A stretch of DNA of 64,000 nucleotides from Candidatus Roseilinea sp. (GTDB lineage Bacteria > Chloroflexota > Anaerolineae > J036 > Brachytrichaceae): positions 372,001 through 436,000 of the forward strand of contig BPHV01000002.1 of assembly GCA_026003755.1 (NCBI GenBank). The letters run 5' to 3'. The notes under the pieces were generated by a model. The model saw nothing but the letters and a program-made list of their open reading frames with translations, made no database searches and had not been told where the DNA came from. Positions 51,426 to 61,238 of this stretch are shown here, one piece after another. The position numbers and the translations under genes were made by a program. How positions within the stretch are numbered: the first letter of the stretch is position 1; each line of letters starts with the position of its first letter.

Positions 51426-52271
51426 CTACTCGAGCAAGGGCAACCCCAGCAGAAACGCCGGCCCGACCTGTTCGATCTTGCGCGCTGCTAGCACGGCGGC
51501 GTGCGAAGCAGCGGTCACGGGATCTTCGCCGCGCGCCAGGCCCGCGAGCGTCGCGCCGCAGAAGGTGTCGCCGGCGCCGGTCGGGTCGAGTTCGTCCGCC
51601 GGATCGGCGGGGAGCGGCGTGGCCTGGTCGCCGGCGATCACGATCGCGCCGCGCCGATCAAAGGTGATGAACAACAGGGCGCCCGCGCGGGTGCGCATGG
51701 AGACGCGGCCCGCGACCCGCAACGATCCCCACAAGCCAATCGCCTCGTTCTCGTTCATGAAGAACAGGTCGGCTTGCTCGAAGATGGCGCGCACAGTCGC
51801 CGGCTCGTTTTGCACGATGCGGTAATACGTGCCGGCGCTGATCCGCCGCGCGCCGCGCTCGCGACAGGCGTGTAGGAAGCCGAGCATCTTGTGCGCCGAG
51901 CTGAGCGCAGCGATGTGCACGAATGCGTAGCGTGAGAGGTCGTCGGGCAGGTGGCCGGTCGTCAGTTGCGACTCCGCGCCCCACGACGCATTGACCAGCG
52001 TCGCCCGGCCCTCGCCGTGATGCGCGATCTCCAGGTGCGGCAACGCGTCCGGCGGAACTTCAGGGCCGATCCAGTCCAGCCGCTTGGCAACCGGCGCCAA
52101 CACAGCAGGGAGCGGCGCGGGCCGAGGGCCGAGCAACGTGACGGGCGCGCCGGCGCACCGCGCCGCCAGCGCGGTATAAAGGCCGGCGCCGCCGATGGTG
52201 TGATAGGTGCGACCGCCGATGTGCAGCGTGTCCAACGAGACGCAGCCGACGACGAGGATGACATCGCTCAT
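51426..52271 (-). CDS. PfkB family carbohydrate kinase
   Basis: 281 residues. It has the ribokinase-type start (VILVVGCVSLDTLHIGG), a GGAGLYTALAA motif, an ENEA motif near the middle (FMNENEAIGL) and the second PfkB signature DPTGAGDTFCGATLAGLA with the catalytic Asp. The first glycine motif is somewhat altered compared with ribokinase. It phosphorylates a sugar, nucleoside or related alcohol with ATP. A TATAGT box on the minus strand lies 16 nt before the ATG. It is divergent from the 5-formyl-THF cyclo-ligase gene. The substrate is not clear. Confidence 0.88.
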   Translation of the reverse strand: MSDVILVVGCVSLDTLHIGGRTYHTIGGAGLYTALAARCAGAPVTLLGPRPAPLPAVLAPVAKRLDWIGPEVPPDALPHLEIAHHGEGRATLVNASWGAESQLTTGHLPDDLSRYAFVHIAALSSAHKMLGFLHACRERGARRISAGTYYRIVQNEPATVRAIFEQADLFFMNENEAIGLWGSLRVAGRVSMRTRAGALLFITFDRRGAIVIAGDQATPLPADPADELDPTGAGDTFCGATLAGLARGEDPVTAASHAAVLAARKIEQVGPAFLLGLPLLE

Positions 52272-52321
52272 GATTCAGGCTGCCGACTATACGCGACCGG
52301 CGGCGCGCCCGCTGACGATCC

Positions 52322-52966
52322 ATGCCGTCCAACTCAGGCTGTCACACCGTGCCCCAGTCGAAGGCTGACATCCGCCGACAGATCCGCGCGCTGCGCGACG
52401 CGGCGCCGGCCGATCTGCGCGCCGAATGGAGCGCGCGCATCTGTGCGAAGGCGATGGCATTGCCGGCGTACCAGTCCGCACGGACGATTCACATCTTCCT
52501 CTCGTTCCAAAGCGAAGTGGACACTCAGGCCATCATCGCGCATGCGCTGGCATGCGGCAAGCGAGTGGTCGCGCCGGTCTTCGTGAAGGGCAGCGACGAG
52601 ACGCCATGCGCGCAGATCACGTCGCTCGATCCGAGCACATTTGACTTCGACCGGTGGGGGCTGCGCACGCCGAAGGTGCTACAGCTTGTGCCGCCGGACG
52701 AAATAGACGTGGTGTTCGCGCCGGTGGTGGCGTTTGCCTGCCTCGCTCCCGGCTGTGGCCCTCTCCAGGAGACGCACCAGGCCGGCGTCGCGCGCATCGG
52801 CTACGGGATCGGCTTCTACGATCGCTTCCTAAAGCGCGTTCGAGCGGGCGCGCCCAAGATCGGCTTGGCGTTCGAGTTGCAACGGGTCGAGGCGATCCCC
52901 TTAGCACATTTCGACGTGCTGCTGGACGGCGTCATCACCGAGGCTTCGGAGTACCCGCCGGGCTAA
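52322..52966 (+). CDS. 5-formyltetrahydrofolate cyclo-ligase
   Basis: 214 residues. The N-terminal KADIRRQIRALRDAAPADLR and the ATP/Mg-binding end IGYGIGFYDRFLKRV are family hallmarks, as is GLAFELQRVEAIPLAHFDVLLDGVITE. The enzyme converts 5-formyl-THF to 5,10-methenyl-THF with ATP. A 15-residue insert in CLAPGCGPLQETHQAGVAR, where the family normally has AFD..G.RIGYG, is not usual. GTG codons at 52349 and nearby are possible later starts. Its last 4 nt overlap the end of the convergent amidohydrolase gene. Confidence 0.9.
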   Translation: MPSNSGCHTVPQSKADIRRQIRALRDAAPADLRAEWSARICAKAMALPAYQSARTIHIFLSFQSEVDTQAIIAHALACGKRVVAPVFVKGSDETPCAQITSLDPSTFDFDRWGLRTPKVLQLVPPDEIDVVFAPVVAFACLAPGCGPLQETHQAGVARIGYGIGFYDRFLKRVRAGAPKIGLAFELQRVEAIPLAHFDVLLDGVITEASEYPPG

Positions 52967-54510
52967 GATGATGGATCCTCGCCCTCCATCCGCTGCATCA
53001 CCTCGCGCCAGAACGCCCAGCAGTCATCCACGTCCTTTTGCGTTTTCGGATCGAGCGGCCGCCGGAAGGGCAGGGCTTCCACGCGCTCGAAGAACTCGGC
53101 GATCAGCGCGTCGGCGTCCAGCGTCAGCAGCTTGCGATCGCGCACCACGACTTCGCCGTTGACGATGACGTGCCGGACCGAGGCGCCGGTCTCGCAGTGC
53201 ACGAGCATGCCGTAGGCATCGTTCATCGGCGCAAGCGTCGCCGTGCGCGTGTCGAGTAACACGATATCGGCCAACTGCCCACGTTGCAGCCGGCCCAACT
53301 GACCGCCCAGCCGCATCGCCGCCGCTCCGCCCAGCGTCCCGGCCTCGAACGCCTCGCGCGCCGTAATCCACGTCTTGGGATCGTGATGCGTGAGATTGTG
53401 GATGAGCGCGGCCAGTTTGATTGCGTCGAACATGTTCTGGTTGTCACTGCTGCATGCGCCGTCCACGCCCAGCGCCACGGTGATGCCGCGATCGAGCATC
53501 GCGCGCATCGGCATCAGGCCGCTGCCCAGCTTGAGATTGGCTGCCGGATTGTGCACGGGAATCGCGCCTCGTTCGGCCAGGCGGTCCAGATCGTCCGCGC
53601 GGCGAATCCAAACGCTATGCGGCAGCGTCACTTCGGGAGAGAGCAAATCTTCATCGTACAACCAGTGAATCACAGTTTTGCCGTGCGCGCGCCGGATGCA
53701 GTAGTCTTGCACGCGTGTTTCAACGCAGTGCATGTGAACGCCGGCCCCGTGCTTGCGCGCCAGCTCCAGCGACCACTGCAAGCATTCGGTGGTCACCAGT
53801 TGGCCGGCGGCCGGCCCGAGGAAGGTTTGCAGCCGGCCGCCGTGCGAGCGATGCCAGTCGCGCATCCACGCGTCGAACAAAGCCAGGTAATCGCGAAGCA
53901 CGCCGCGACGATAGTCGTCACGGTCGGGCCGATAGCCGCCGTGGGACAGGCCATAGACGCTGCCGCGCAGGTCGTGCCCGAGCGCGTCGGCGGCGTCGAG
54001 CACGTAGTCGTGATCGTCGTACATCGGGGCCACGGTCGCTCGGATGCCGCTATCGCGGTAGGCCTCCATCGCGGCGTCCAGGTATTCACGCCGCCACGGG
54101 CCGCCGTGCCACAGGTGGTCGAGCAAGCCGGTCACGCCGCTGAGCAGCATCTCGATCGCGCTCATCGCCGCGCACAGGTAATGGTCGCGCGCGGTGTATT
54201 CGCCGCAGGTGCCGTAGAGCCAAACCAACCACGGCTCCAGCGGCATGCATTCCGTTGCGCCGCGCATGTAGTTCTCCGGCGAGTGGGTATGCGCGCTGAT
54301 CAAGCCGGGGATGGCGAGCAGGTGGCGACCGTTGATCACCTCCAGATTGCCGATTTGCGATTTGCGATTTGCGATGGATGCCAGATTGAGCTCCCGCGAC
54401 GGTGCAACTTCGGAGATGCGGCTGCTTTCGATGAGGATGGACTGGTCGCGCGCGGTGCTACGCGGCGCAGTCGGGTCGAGGACGTCCACGTGTTCGATCA
54501 GGATGGCCAT
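52963..54510 (-). CDS. Amidohydrolase of the SsnA/TrzN/cytosine-deaminase type
   Basis: 515 residues. The metal and substrate motifs are ISAHTHSPENYMRG, VHMHCVETRVQD, a changed fourth ligand TLPHSVWIRR (where AHCV is common), HNPAANLKLGSGLMPM and GVDGACSSDNQN. The substrate is probably an aminohydrolysed base or other cyclic compound, or possibly a guanidine derivative; it is a different branch from the deaminase at 40175. Within the first 60 residues ASIANRKSQIGN is encoded by a 39-bp block built on a heptad repeat and flanked by 8-bp direct repeats (54342-54388), so it looks inserted and in frame. It is tail to tail with the cyclo-ligase. Confidence 0.82.
   Translation of the reverse strand: MAILIEHVDVLDPTAPRSTARDQSILIESSRISEVAPSRELNLASIANRKSQIGNLEVINGRHLLAIPGLISAHTHSPENYMRGATECMPLEPWLVWLYGTCGEYTARDHYLCAAMSAIEMLLSGVTGLLDHLWHGGPWRREYLDAAMEAYRDSGIRATVAPMYDDHDYVLDAADALGHDLRGSVYGLSHGGYRPDRDDYRRGVLRDYLALFDAWMRDWHRSHGGRLQTFLGPAAGQLVTTECLQWSLELARKHGAGVHMHCVETRVQDYCIRRAHGKTVIHWLYDEDLLSPEVTLPHSVWIRRADDLDRLAERGAIPVHNPAANLKLGSGLMPMRAMLDRGITVALGVDGACSSDNQNMFDAIKLAALIHNLTHHDPKTWITAREAFEAGTLGGAAAMRLGGQLGRLQRGQLADIVLLDTRTATLAPMNDAYGMLVHCETGASVRHVIVNGEVVVRDRKLLTLDADALIAEFFERVEALPFRRPLDPKTQKDVDDCWAFWREVMQRMEGEDPSS
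54342..54388. repeat. In-gene heptad insertion with flanking direct repeats
   Basis: CGATTTG occurs three times in tandem (54351-54371) followed by CGATGGATG. The block is flanked by CCAGATTG at 54342-54349 and 54381-54388. From one repeat to the next is 39 bp (13 codons), so the reading frame is kept. It looks like a target-site-type or slippage duplication. Confidence 0.6.
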
Positions 54511-54749
54511 AGAGGCCGATGATACTGGTCGGCGGCCGGCGGATCACCGCGCGTCATGCCTCTGGACGCCGAATCGCGCGCACGCACAACGTGCGGCCTT
54601 CGCCGGTGCGGGAATTGCTCAAGCGCGCCGGCGGCCCCCCAGCTTCACCTCACGCCGGCGGCTTGCCCAACCCGAAGCACTGGCGCGGATCGCTGCAACC
54701 GAGGCCGTCCTGCGCAACCATGGCGCCTTCGCCCACCCGGCGTAAATGG
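54511..54749. other. Gap before tRNA-Gln, no recognised gene
   Basis: The ~240 nt between the amidohydrolase start and the tRNA promoter contain overlapping short open frames on both strands, with no family-like segment, ribosome binding site or clear repeat. Confidence 0.4.
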
Positions 54750-54755
54750 TAGAAT
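54750..54755 (+). promoter_or_regulatory. -10 box of tRNA-Gln
   Basis: TAGAAT, ending 13 nt before the mature tRNA, followed by GCGC as in several other -10 boxes of this window. Confidence 0.4.
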
Positions 54756-54768
54756 GCGCTTTGCGAAT

Positions 54769-54840
54769 TGGGGCGTCGCCAAGTGGTAAGGCAGCGGACT
54801 TTGGATCCGCCATTCGTTGGTTCGAATCCAGCCGCCCCAG
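54769..54840 (+). tRNA. tRNA-Gln (anticodon TTG)
   Basis: Acceptor TGGGGCG pairs with CGCCCCA. The anticodon stem GCGGA/TCCGC has loop CTTTGGA, giving TTG. The T arm is GTTGG-TTCGAAT-CCAGC. The discriminator is G and CCA is not encoded. The U1-A72 end is a known feature of tRNA-Gln and fits the glnS gene at 19830. Confidence 0.94.
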
Positions 54841-54843
54841 TAC

Positions 54844-54891
54844 AAATCGAGGATCAAAGGGGGACCGCGATGACCCTCGATTTACTTTTTT
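54844..54891. terminator. Terminator after tRNA-Gln, overlapping the end of lon
   Basis: A 13-bp stem with one mismatch (AAATCGAGGATCA / TGACCCTCGATTT), then ACTTTTTT. The T-run overlaps the last codons of lon, which is transcribed in the other direction. Confidence 0.8.
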
Positions 54892-57476
54892 GACCTCTTG
54901 GAGCGCGCCTTGCCGTTGCTCGGCGCGCGCCCGCGCTTCGCCGGCATCAGCGCTGCGGCCAAAGCCTGCTCCACCCGGTCCACCAAGACAAACTGCAACG
55001 CGTCGCGCACCTCCGGCGGCAAATCCTCTAGGTCCGGCTCGTTGCGCTTGGGCAGGATGATCGTCTTCAGCCCGGCGCGATGCGCGGCGAGCACCTTCTC
55101 TTTGATGCCGCCCACCGGCAGCACCGAGCCGCGCAGCGTGATCTCGCCCGTCATAGCCACGTCGTGGCGCACCTTGCGGCCGGTGAACAACGACGCCAAT
55201 GCTGTGGCGATGGTCACGCCCGCCGAGGGGCCGTCCTTCGGCTGCGCGCCGGCCGGCACGTGGATATGAATGTCGCTCTTGTCGAAGATTTTCGGGTCAA
55301 TCTTCAGATCGCCGGCGTGGCTGCGCACGTACGAGAGCGCCGCCTGGGCGCTCTCCTTCATCACATCGCCGAGCTGGCCGGTGAGTTGAAAGCCCTTCGA
55401 CCCGGGCATGCGCGTGGCCTCGATGAAGATGATCTCACCGCCCACCGGCGTCCAGCTCATGCCGGTAGCTACGCCGGGGATCTCGGTGCGTTCGGCGACC
55501 TCGTTGTAGAACTTGGCCTTGCCGCGCAGGTCAGGCAGGCTCTCGGGCGTGACGTGGAAGGGCAACGTCACCTTGCCCTCTTGCGCGCGCGCCACCAACT
55601 TGCGGCAAATGTTGCCGATCTCACGCTCCAGGTTGCGCACGCCGGCTTCGCGCGTGTATTCGCGCATCAGCTTCAGGATCGCTTCGTCGCTGAAGGTCAC
55701 CTCGCCGGGGCGCAGGCCGTTCTCCTTGAGTTGGCGCGGCACCAGATAGCCTTGGGCGATGTGCAGCTTCTCGCTCTCGGTGTAGCCGCTCAGTTGCAGG
55801 ATCTCCATGCGATCGCGCAACGGGCCGGGGATGGTCTCCAGCGTGTTCGCCGTGCAGATGAACATGGTCTGCGAAAGGTCGAACGGCACGTCCAGGTAGT
55901 GATCGCGGAACTCGCGGTTCTGCTCCGGGTCGAGCACCTCGAGCAGTGCGCTGGATGGATCGCCGCGAAAGTCGCTGCCCATCTTGTCCACCTCGTCGAG
56001 CATGAAGACGGGATTGCGACTCTCGGCCCGGCGGATGCTCTGGATGATCCGGCCCGGCATGCTGCCGATGTAGGTGCGGCGGAAGCCGCGAATCTCGGCC
56101 TCGTCGCGAATGCCGCCCACGCTCATGCGGATGAACTTGCGGCCCATTGCCCGCGCGATGCTGGCGCCCAGCGACGTCTTGCCCACGCCCGGCGGACCGA
56201 CGAAGCACAAGATGACGCCCTCGCGCTCGCGGCGGATCCAGTCGGCCTCGGGTTGCTGGTGGGCAGGCTGCGCCTCGTTTGTCGGCTGCTCATCCGCCTG
56301 CCATTGGGCACTCGCCGCTTGCAACTCCTGGCGGCGCTTGCGCACGGCCAGGAATTCCAGGATGCGCTCTTTGATGTCGTGTAGGCCGTAGTGGTCCTCG
56401 TCCAGCACTTGGCGCGCATGGGCGATGTCCAGGTTGTCCTGCGTGGTCTTCTGCCAGGGCAGCGACACCATCCAGTCCAGGTAGGTGCGAATGACGCTGT
56501 ATTCGGCAGACTGCGTCGGCATCTTCGACATACGGTCGAGTTCGCGCTCGGCTTCTTTGCGCGCTTCCTCGTTCATGCCGCTGGCGGCGATCTTTTCGCG
56601 GAAGGCGTTGATCTCGATCTGCTGCTCATCGGCCTCGCCCAGCTCGCGCTGGATGGCCTTGATCTGCTCGCGCAAGAAGTACTCGCGCTGCACCTTCTCC
56701 ATCTCGCTCTGCGCTTCGGTTTGGATCTTCTTGCCGAGCTGGAGCACCTCCAACTCCTTGTTCAGGAGCTGGAGCAAGAAGAGCATCTTATTGGGCAGGC
56801 CGTCCATCTCGAGCAGCCGCTGCGCATCGTCCAGGTCTATGCGCGTATACGTCGCGACGGCATAGGTGAGCTGGCGCGGGTCCTCGATGCTCTGGATCAT
56901 CTGCGCTAATTCGTCGGGCATGTCCGGGCGCAATTCGGCCATCTTGTTGAAGCCCTCGCTGATGTTGCGCCGCAGCGCCTCGATCTCGAGCGAGTTCTCC
57001 CACGTCTCCGGCAGCGGCTCGACCTTGGCGACGATGTAGGGGTCTTCGCTGACGATCTCGACGATGCGGAAGCGCTCCGCGCCCTGCACAATCATGTTGA
57101 CCACGCCGTCCGGCGCCTTGAAGTGACGCGCGATCGTGGCGATCGTGCCGACGGTAAAGATGTCCTCCGGCCCCGGCTCGTCTTTCTCCGGGTGCTTGCT
57201 GGCCACCAGCCCAATCGGCATTTTGCGCAGGGTCACATCGTCAATCAGGCGAATCGAACGTGGCTGCGACACGCGCAGCGGCAATGCCGACAGCGGATAG
57301 ACCAGCACGCCGCGCAGCGGTAGGATGGGCAGCACCCCCAGCGACTCCGACCGGCCTGTGTCGGATTGCTGTTCCTGCGCCGGCGCATCGGTCGGCTCGT
57401 TTCCGCCGGCCATCTCTTCCAGCAGCGGGTCCAACAAGAGTCGATCCAATGGGTTCCTTTGCATGCTTCCGCGCAT
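54882..57476 (-). CDS. lon: ATP-dependent Lon protease
   Basis: 864 residues, the LonA plan. The N-terminal substrate-binding domain begins at [19 protein letters not shown] and runs to a coiled coil around residues 230-310 ([20 protein letters not shown]). The AAA+ part has Walker [21 protein letters not shown] and Walker [13 protein letters not shown]. The protease domain has the catalytic Ser in [17 protein letters not shown] and Lys in [14 protein letters not shown]. An extra Gln/Glu/Pro-rich insertion of ~30 residues ([19 protein letters not shown]) lies just before Walker A. The C-terminal tail is Lys/Arg-rich ([10 protein letters not shown]). Lon degrades damaged and regulatory proteins. 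Confidence 0.96.
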   Translation of the reverse strand: MRGSMQRNPLDRLLLDPLLEEMAGGNEPTDAPAQEQQSDTGRSESLGVLPILPLRGVLVYPLSALPLRVSQPRSIRLIDDVTLRKMPIGLVASKHPEKDEPGPEDIFTVGTIATIARHFKAPDGVVNMIVQGAERFRIVEIVSEDPYIVAKVEPLPETWENSLEIEALRRNISEGFNKMAELRPDMPDELAQMIQSIEDPRQLTYAVATYTRIDLDDAQRLLEMDGLPNKMLFLLQLLNKELEVLQLGKKIQTEAQSEMEKVQREYFLREQIKAIQRELGEADEQQIEINAFREKIAASGMNEEARKEAERELDRMSKMPTQSAEYSVIRTYLDWMVSLPWQKTTQDNLDIAHARQVLDEDHYGLHDIKERILEFLAVRKRRQELQAASAQWQADEQPTNEAQPAHQQPEADWIRREREGVILCFVGPPGVGKTSLGASIARAMGRKFIRMSVGGIRDEAEIRGFRRTYIGSMPGRIIQSIRRAESRNPVFMLDEVDKMGSDFRGDPSSALLEVLDPEQNREFRDHYLDVPFDLSQTMFICTANTLETIPGPLRDRMEILQLSGYTESEKLHIAQGYLVPRQLKENGLRPGEVTFSDEAILKLMREYTREAGVRNLEREIGNICRKLVARAQEGKVTLPFHVTPESLPDLRGKAKFYNEVAERTEIPGVATGMSWTPVGGEIIFIEATRMPGSKGFQLTGQLGDVMKESAQAALSYVRSHAGDLKIDPKIFDKSDIHIHVPAGAQPKDGPSAGVTIATALASLFTGRKVRHDVAMTGEITLRGSVLPVGGIKEKVLAAHRAGLKTIILPKRNEPDLEDLPPEVRDALQFVLVDRVEQALAAALMPAKRGRAPSNGKARSKRSKK

Positions 57477-57513
57477 AGGTTAACACACTTGCCACGCAAA
57501 CGTTGGTCGGGCG

Positions 57514-58329
57514 TTAGAGGGCAAGCGAACGCGCCTGCACACGGCAGCCGATGAGCGCCGCTGCAGCCTGAGCGAATTGAGCCGCCGATCCGGTCGTCCA
57601 GAACTCGTGCGCGGGCATCGCGCCGCCGGCAGATTCGGCAAGCGCCCGCCACACGTGCTGCGCGCGCCGGGCGACGGCCGGAGCCGGGTCAAAGACTGTC
57701 ACAGCGTGCGCGCCCGGATGCGCTGACTGCCACGCGCTGATCGCCTGCTCGATCCACGGCCGGAGAAAGGGGAAGTGTGTGCATCCAAGCACGAGCGCGT
57801 CGGCGTTCTGCATCAGCAGGGGGGTGACGCAGTCGCCGACCAGACGATTGAGGGCATCCTCTGCGGCTGCGGAGACCGACAGCCGTTCTACGGCTTCCAC
57901 CCAACCCGGACAAGGCTGTGCGATCACGCGCAGGGCGCGCCCCCAGCGCGAAACCAGGCTGGCGTAGCGCGCGCTCCGCAGCGTGGTCGGCGTCGCCAAC
58001 ACGCCGACCACGCCCGTTCGCGTGTGCAGCGCCGCCGGCTTGATGGCCGGCTCCATGCCGACGAACGGCGTCGCCGGGAAGGCGGCGCGCAACGCCTCGA
58101 GCGCCGCAGCCGATGCGGTGTTGCACGCGATGACGACGACGCGGCAGCCGCGCGCGATCAACCAACCGGCGGCGCGCAGCGTGAGCGCACGCACCTCGTC
58201 GAGCGACCGCTCGCCATACGGGACGTGCGCTTGATCGGCGAGATAGGTCAGCGAGGCGTCGGGGATGAGTCGGACGATTTCGCGCCATACCGACAGTCCA
58301 CCGACGCCGGAATCGAAGACGCCAATCAA
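57514..58329 (-). CDS. murI: Glutamate racemase
   Basis: 271 residues. The start is IGVFDSGVGGLSVWREI, the first catalytic cysteine is in VIACNTASAAALE and the second in LVLGCTHFPFLRP, and HVPYGERS follows the first strand. The enzyme makes D-glutamate for peptidoglycan. It lies 37 nt upstream of lon on the same strand. Its C-terminus is slightly shorter than usual and rich in Ala. The 127 nt between this and the cyclophilin gene contain no gene. Confidence 0.94.
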   Translation of the reverse strand: MIGVFDSGVGGLSVWREIVRLIPDASLTYLADQAHVPYGERSLDEVRALTLRAAGWLIARGCRVVVIACNTASAAALEALRAAFPATPFVGMEPAIKPAALHTRTGVVGVLATPTTLRSARYASLVSRWGRALRVIAQPCPGWVEAVERLSVSAAAEDALNRLVGDCVTPLLMQNADALVLGCTHFPFLRPWIEQAISAWQSAHPGAHAVTVFDPAPAVARRAQHVWRALAESAGGAMPAHEFWTTGSAAQFAQAAAALIGCRVQARSLAL

Positions 58330-58456
58330 GGGAAAGGCCTGCCCAATGCCGGTCGCGTCACAAGCGCCGCGGCGTCGCCACCCGCTTCGACGCGGTCGGC
58401 GCTCCGGACACCCCGGGCACCACCGCCGCTCTTGACACCGCCGACACCCCCCAACG

Positions 58457-58966
58457 CTACTCCTCGATGATCTCCACGCGGATCAGGGCCTCGCCGGGCT
58501 GGCGGGCGCGGCCCGGGTCGCGTTCGGGGATGGCATTCACTACGTCCATGCCTTCGATCACCCTGCCGAAGACGGCGTGTTTGCCATCCAGCCACGGTGT
58601 GGCGACGTGGGTGATGAAGAACTGCGAGCCGTTGGTATTTGGGCCGGCGTTGGCCATGGACAAAACGCCCGGCCCGTCATGTCTGAGTGCGGGATGGAAC
58701 TCGTCCTCGAACCGATAGCCGGGGCCGCCGCGGCCGGTGCCGGTCGGATCGCCACCCTGGATCATGAAATCCTTGATCACGCGATGGAAGGTGGTGCCGT
58801 CGTAGTAGCCCTCGCGCGCCAGGAAGACGAAGTTGTTGACCGTGCGGGGAACTTTGTCGGCGAACAGCTCGATCACGATGTCGCCCTTGCCGGTCTTGAG
58901 CCGCGCCTTGTACTTCTTCGCCGGGTCAATGACCAGGGGCGGCGGGGATTTGTATTGCTTTGCCAT
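58457..58966 (-). CDS. Cyclophilin-type peptidyl-prolyl isomerase
   Basis: 169 residues from the ATG at 58966; an ATG nine bases earlier is an alternative. The cyclophilin core is present: [68 protein letters not shown], and [19 protein letters not shown]. It keeps the catalytic Arg in FHR and the Phe-rich FFIT pocket. There is no signal peptide, so it is cytoplasmic. It helps protein folding by cis-trans isomerisation of prolyl bonds. Upstream is the divergent ABC transporter operon. Confidence 0.94.
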   Translation of the reverse strand: MAKQYKSPPPLVIDPAKKYKARLKTGKGDIVIELFADKVPRTVNNFVFLAREGYYDGTTFHRVIKDFMIQGGDPTGTGRGGPGYRFEDEFHPALRHDGPGVLSMANAGPNTNGSQFFITHVATPWLDGKHAVFGRVIEGMDVVNAIPERDPGRARQPGEALIRVEIIEE

Positions 58967-59072
58967 AGCGCGCATTCTCTCACGTTGCAGCGTTAAGGCT
59001 TTCTTCACACAAACCCATTCGTCCCTTAAAGGATTTCGGCTGCAATAGGCCTGTGACCAACCGGAGGACCTC

Positions 59073-60254
59073 ATGAGAAAGATCAAGGGATTCATGCTGA
59101 CTACGACGATTGCGCTCGCGCTGGCAGCTTGCGCTACTACGCCGCAGGCGGGGATGGCGCCTGAGGCTGTGCAGCAGGCAAAGGAAGGGGCTGCCGCTGC
59201 AACGGCAATGCCCCAAGCGCAGGAAGCGACGAACATGGCCGCGTTGATCGCAGCGGCGCAGGCCGAGGGCGAACTGAACGTCATCGCCCTCCCGCACGAC
59301 TGGTGCAACTACGGCGAGATGATCGAAACCTTCAAGCGGAAGTATGGTTTGAAGGTCAACGAGATCACGCCCGACGCCGGCTCCGCCGAGGAGTTGGAAG
59401 CCGTGAAGGCCAACAAGGACAACAAAGGCCCACAAGCGCCCGACGTGCTCGACATCGGCCCGGCCTTCGCCGTCCAAGCGGTCCAAGAAGACCTCGTTGC
59501 GCCTTACAAGGTCTCGACTTGGGACAGCATCCCAGACAATCTGAAGCATCCTGACGGCCTGTGGACGGGCAACTACTACGGCGTGATGGCGATGCAGGTG
59601 AACGTGGACGCTGTGCCGGCCGTGCCGCAGGACTTCGCCGATCTGCTCAAGCCGGAATACAAAGGCATGGTCTCGATCAACGACCCGCGCATCGGCAACT
59701 CGCAGGCCCAGGCGGTGTTCAACGCCGCATTGGCCATGGGCGGCTCACCTGACGACTCGTCGAAAGGCCTGGAGTTCTTCGCGCAGCTCAACGCCATCGG
59801 CAACTTCCTGCCGTCGTGGAACCAGCAGACCTTCGGCCGCGGCGAGACGCCGATCGTCTTCGACTGGGACTACAACGCGCTGGCCCAGCGCGACGCCAAC
59901 AAGGACAGCATCAAGATTGAGGTGGTCATCCCTAAGTCGGCTCAATTGGCCGGCCACTATGCCACCGCCATCAGCAAGTATGCGCCGCATCCTAACGCTG
60001 CCAAGCTGTGGATGGAGCACGTCTTCTCCGATGAAGGCTCGCTGATCTGGATCAAGGGCTATTGCCATCCGACGCGCTACAACGACCTGGTGGCGCGCAA
60101 GGTGATCCCCGCAGACCTGGCGGCCAAGCTGCCTTCGGACGAACTGTATGCGAAAGCCACCTTCCCCACGCTGGAGCAGTTGAACAAGCACAAGCAATTG
60201 CTGGCCGAAAACTGGGACAAGGTGACCAAGATCGAGTTCCGCAAGCTCCAGTGA
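59073..60254 (+). CDS. ABC transporter substrate-binding protein, PotD/Fbp type
   Basis: 393 residues. The lipoprotein signal ([16 protein letters not shown], lipobox LAAC) is followed by an Ala/Gln-rich linker to residue ~50. Then the extracellular binding domain of solute-binding family 1 begins ([20 protein letters not shown]), with [29 protein letters not shown] and [13 protein letters not shown]. The fold and VIPKSAQL-type segment match binding proteins for polyamines, iron(III), phosphonates or similar small ions. GGAGG lies just before the ATG. It is the first gene of an operon with two permeases, a zinc-ribbon protein and an ATPase. The ligand is unknown. Confidence 0.9.
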   Translation: MRKIKGFMLTTTIALALAACATTPQAGMAPEAVQQAKEGAAAATAMPQAQEATNMAALIAAAQAEGELNVIALPHDWCNYGEMIETFKRKYGLKVNEITPDAGSAEELEAVKANKDNKGPQAPDVLDIGPAFAVQAVQEDLVAPYKVSTWDSIPDNLKHPDGLWTGNYYGVMAMQVNVDAVPAVPQDFADLLKPEYKGMVSINDPRIGNSQAQAVFNAALAMGGSPDDSSKGLEFFAQLNAIGNFLPSWNQQTFGRGETPIVFDWDYNALAQRDANKDSIKIEVVIPKSAQLAGHYATAISKYAPHPNAAKLWMEHVFSDEGSLIWIKGYCHPTRYNDLVARKVIPADLAAKLPSDELYAKATFPTLEQLNKHKQLLAENWDKVTKIEFRKLQ

Positions 60255-60279
60255 GCTGCCGACGGCCGTAGAATCGTCG

Positions 60280-60314
60280 CAGAAACCAGGTTTCCTAGAG
60301 AGACCTGGTTTCTG
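60280..60314. promoter_or_regulatory. Intercistronic hairpin between binding-protein and permease genes
   Basis: A 12-bp perfect stem (CAGAAACCAGGT / ACCTGGTTTCTG), extendable by three more pairs, with a loop of about 5 nt after extension. It resembles the hairpin at 46878 in the same place of another ABC operon. There is no T-run after it. Confidence 0.6.
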
Positions 60315-60333
60315 TGTGATTCTGCCTTGCGCG

Positions 60334-61221
60334 ATGGATGCCACGATTGCCGCTCCCAGAACCAAGCCGGCCGGCCCGCCGGTGTCGTGGGCCTGGCTGG
60401 GGACGCTGCCGTTCTTTCTGTTCGTCTTCGCCTTCCTGCTTTTGCCGTCGCTGACCATCATGGCCGGCGCATTTCGCAACCCGAGTGGCAACTTCACGCT
60501 CGATAACATCGCCGGGCTCCTCCAGCCGCTCATCCTGGAGTCGTACCGCACCAGCATCGAGTTGAGCGTCGTCACGGCGGTGGTCGGCGCAAGCCTCGGC
60601 GCGTTGCTGGCCTACGCGGTTACCTGGGGCGGCCTCTCAGGCCGCATTCGTTCGGGCGTCATCACTTTCAGCAGCGTGGCGGCGAACTTCGGCGGTATCC
60701 CGCTGGCGTTTGCCTTCATTACTTTGCTCGGTCGCACCGGCGCGCTGCCGGTCTTCCTCCGCAATGTCTTCGGCATTGACCTATATGCTGCCGGCTTCAG
60801 CATCTACACCGTGCAGGGCTTGATCCTGGCTTATTTGTACTTTCAATTCCCGCTGATGCTGCTCATCATGGTGCCGGCATTCGACGGGCTGAAACGTGAG
60901 TGGCTCGAGGCCGCTACGAACCTGGGCGGCACGCCGTTCGACTTCTGGCGCTATGTTGGCCTTCCGATTTTGTTGCCGTCGTTCCTGGGTGCGACGGTGT
61001 TGTTGTTCGGCAACGCCTTCGGCGCCTATGCCACCGCCGAAGCGCTCACCGGCAGCAAGGTGGACGTGGTGACCCGCGTGATCAGCCGACAAATTCGCGG
61101 CGATGTGCTCTACAACCCCGGCTTAAGCTATGCGCTGGCCTTCGGCATGGTCGTGATCCTGGCGATATCCATCGCGTTGTATGTTGGGTTGCAGCGCGTC
61201 ACAGCGCGCTGGTTGCGTTAA
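60334..61221 (+). CDS. ABC transporter permease (PotB/PhnU-like)
   Basis: 295 residues from the ATG at 60334; a GTG at 60316 is possible. It has six main helices, the first after a Pro-rich head (AAPRTKPAGPPVSW). The EAA loop with the conserved Gly is EWLEAATNLGGTPFDFWRYV. The helix-loop IYTVQGLILAYLYFQFPLML is typical of the CysTW/PotB class. It pairs with the 61472 permease to form the channel. No ribosome binding site is visible, and the hairpin just upstream may affect expression relative to the binding protein. Confidence 0.9.
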   Translation: MDATIAAPRTKPAGPPVSWAWLGTLPFFLFVFAFLLLPSLTIMAGAFRNPSGNFTLDNIAGLLQPLILESYRTSIELSVVTAVVGASLGALLAYAVTWGGLSGRIRSGVITFSSVAANFGGIPLAFAFITLLGRTGALPVFLRNVFGIDLYAAGFSIYTVQGLILAYLYFQFPLMLLIMVPAFDGLKREWLEAATNLGGTPFDFWRYVGLPILLPSFLGATVLLFGNAFGAYATAEALTGSKVDVVTRVISRQIRGDVLYNPGLSYALAFGMVVILAISIALYVGLQRVTARWLR

Positions 61222-61238
61222 CACCGGAGGAGCGGGAG

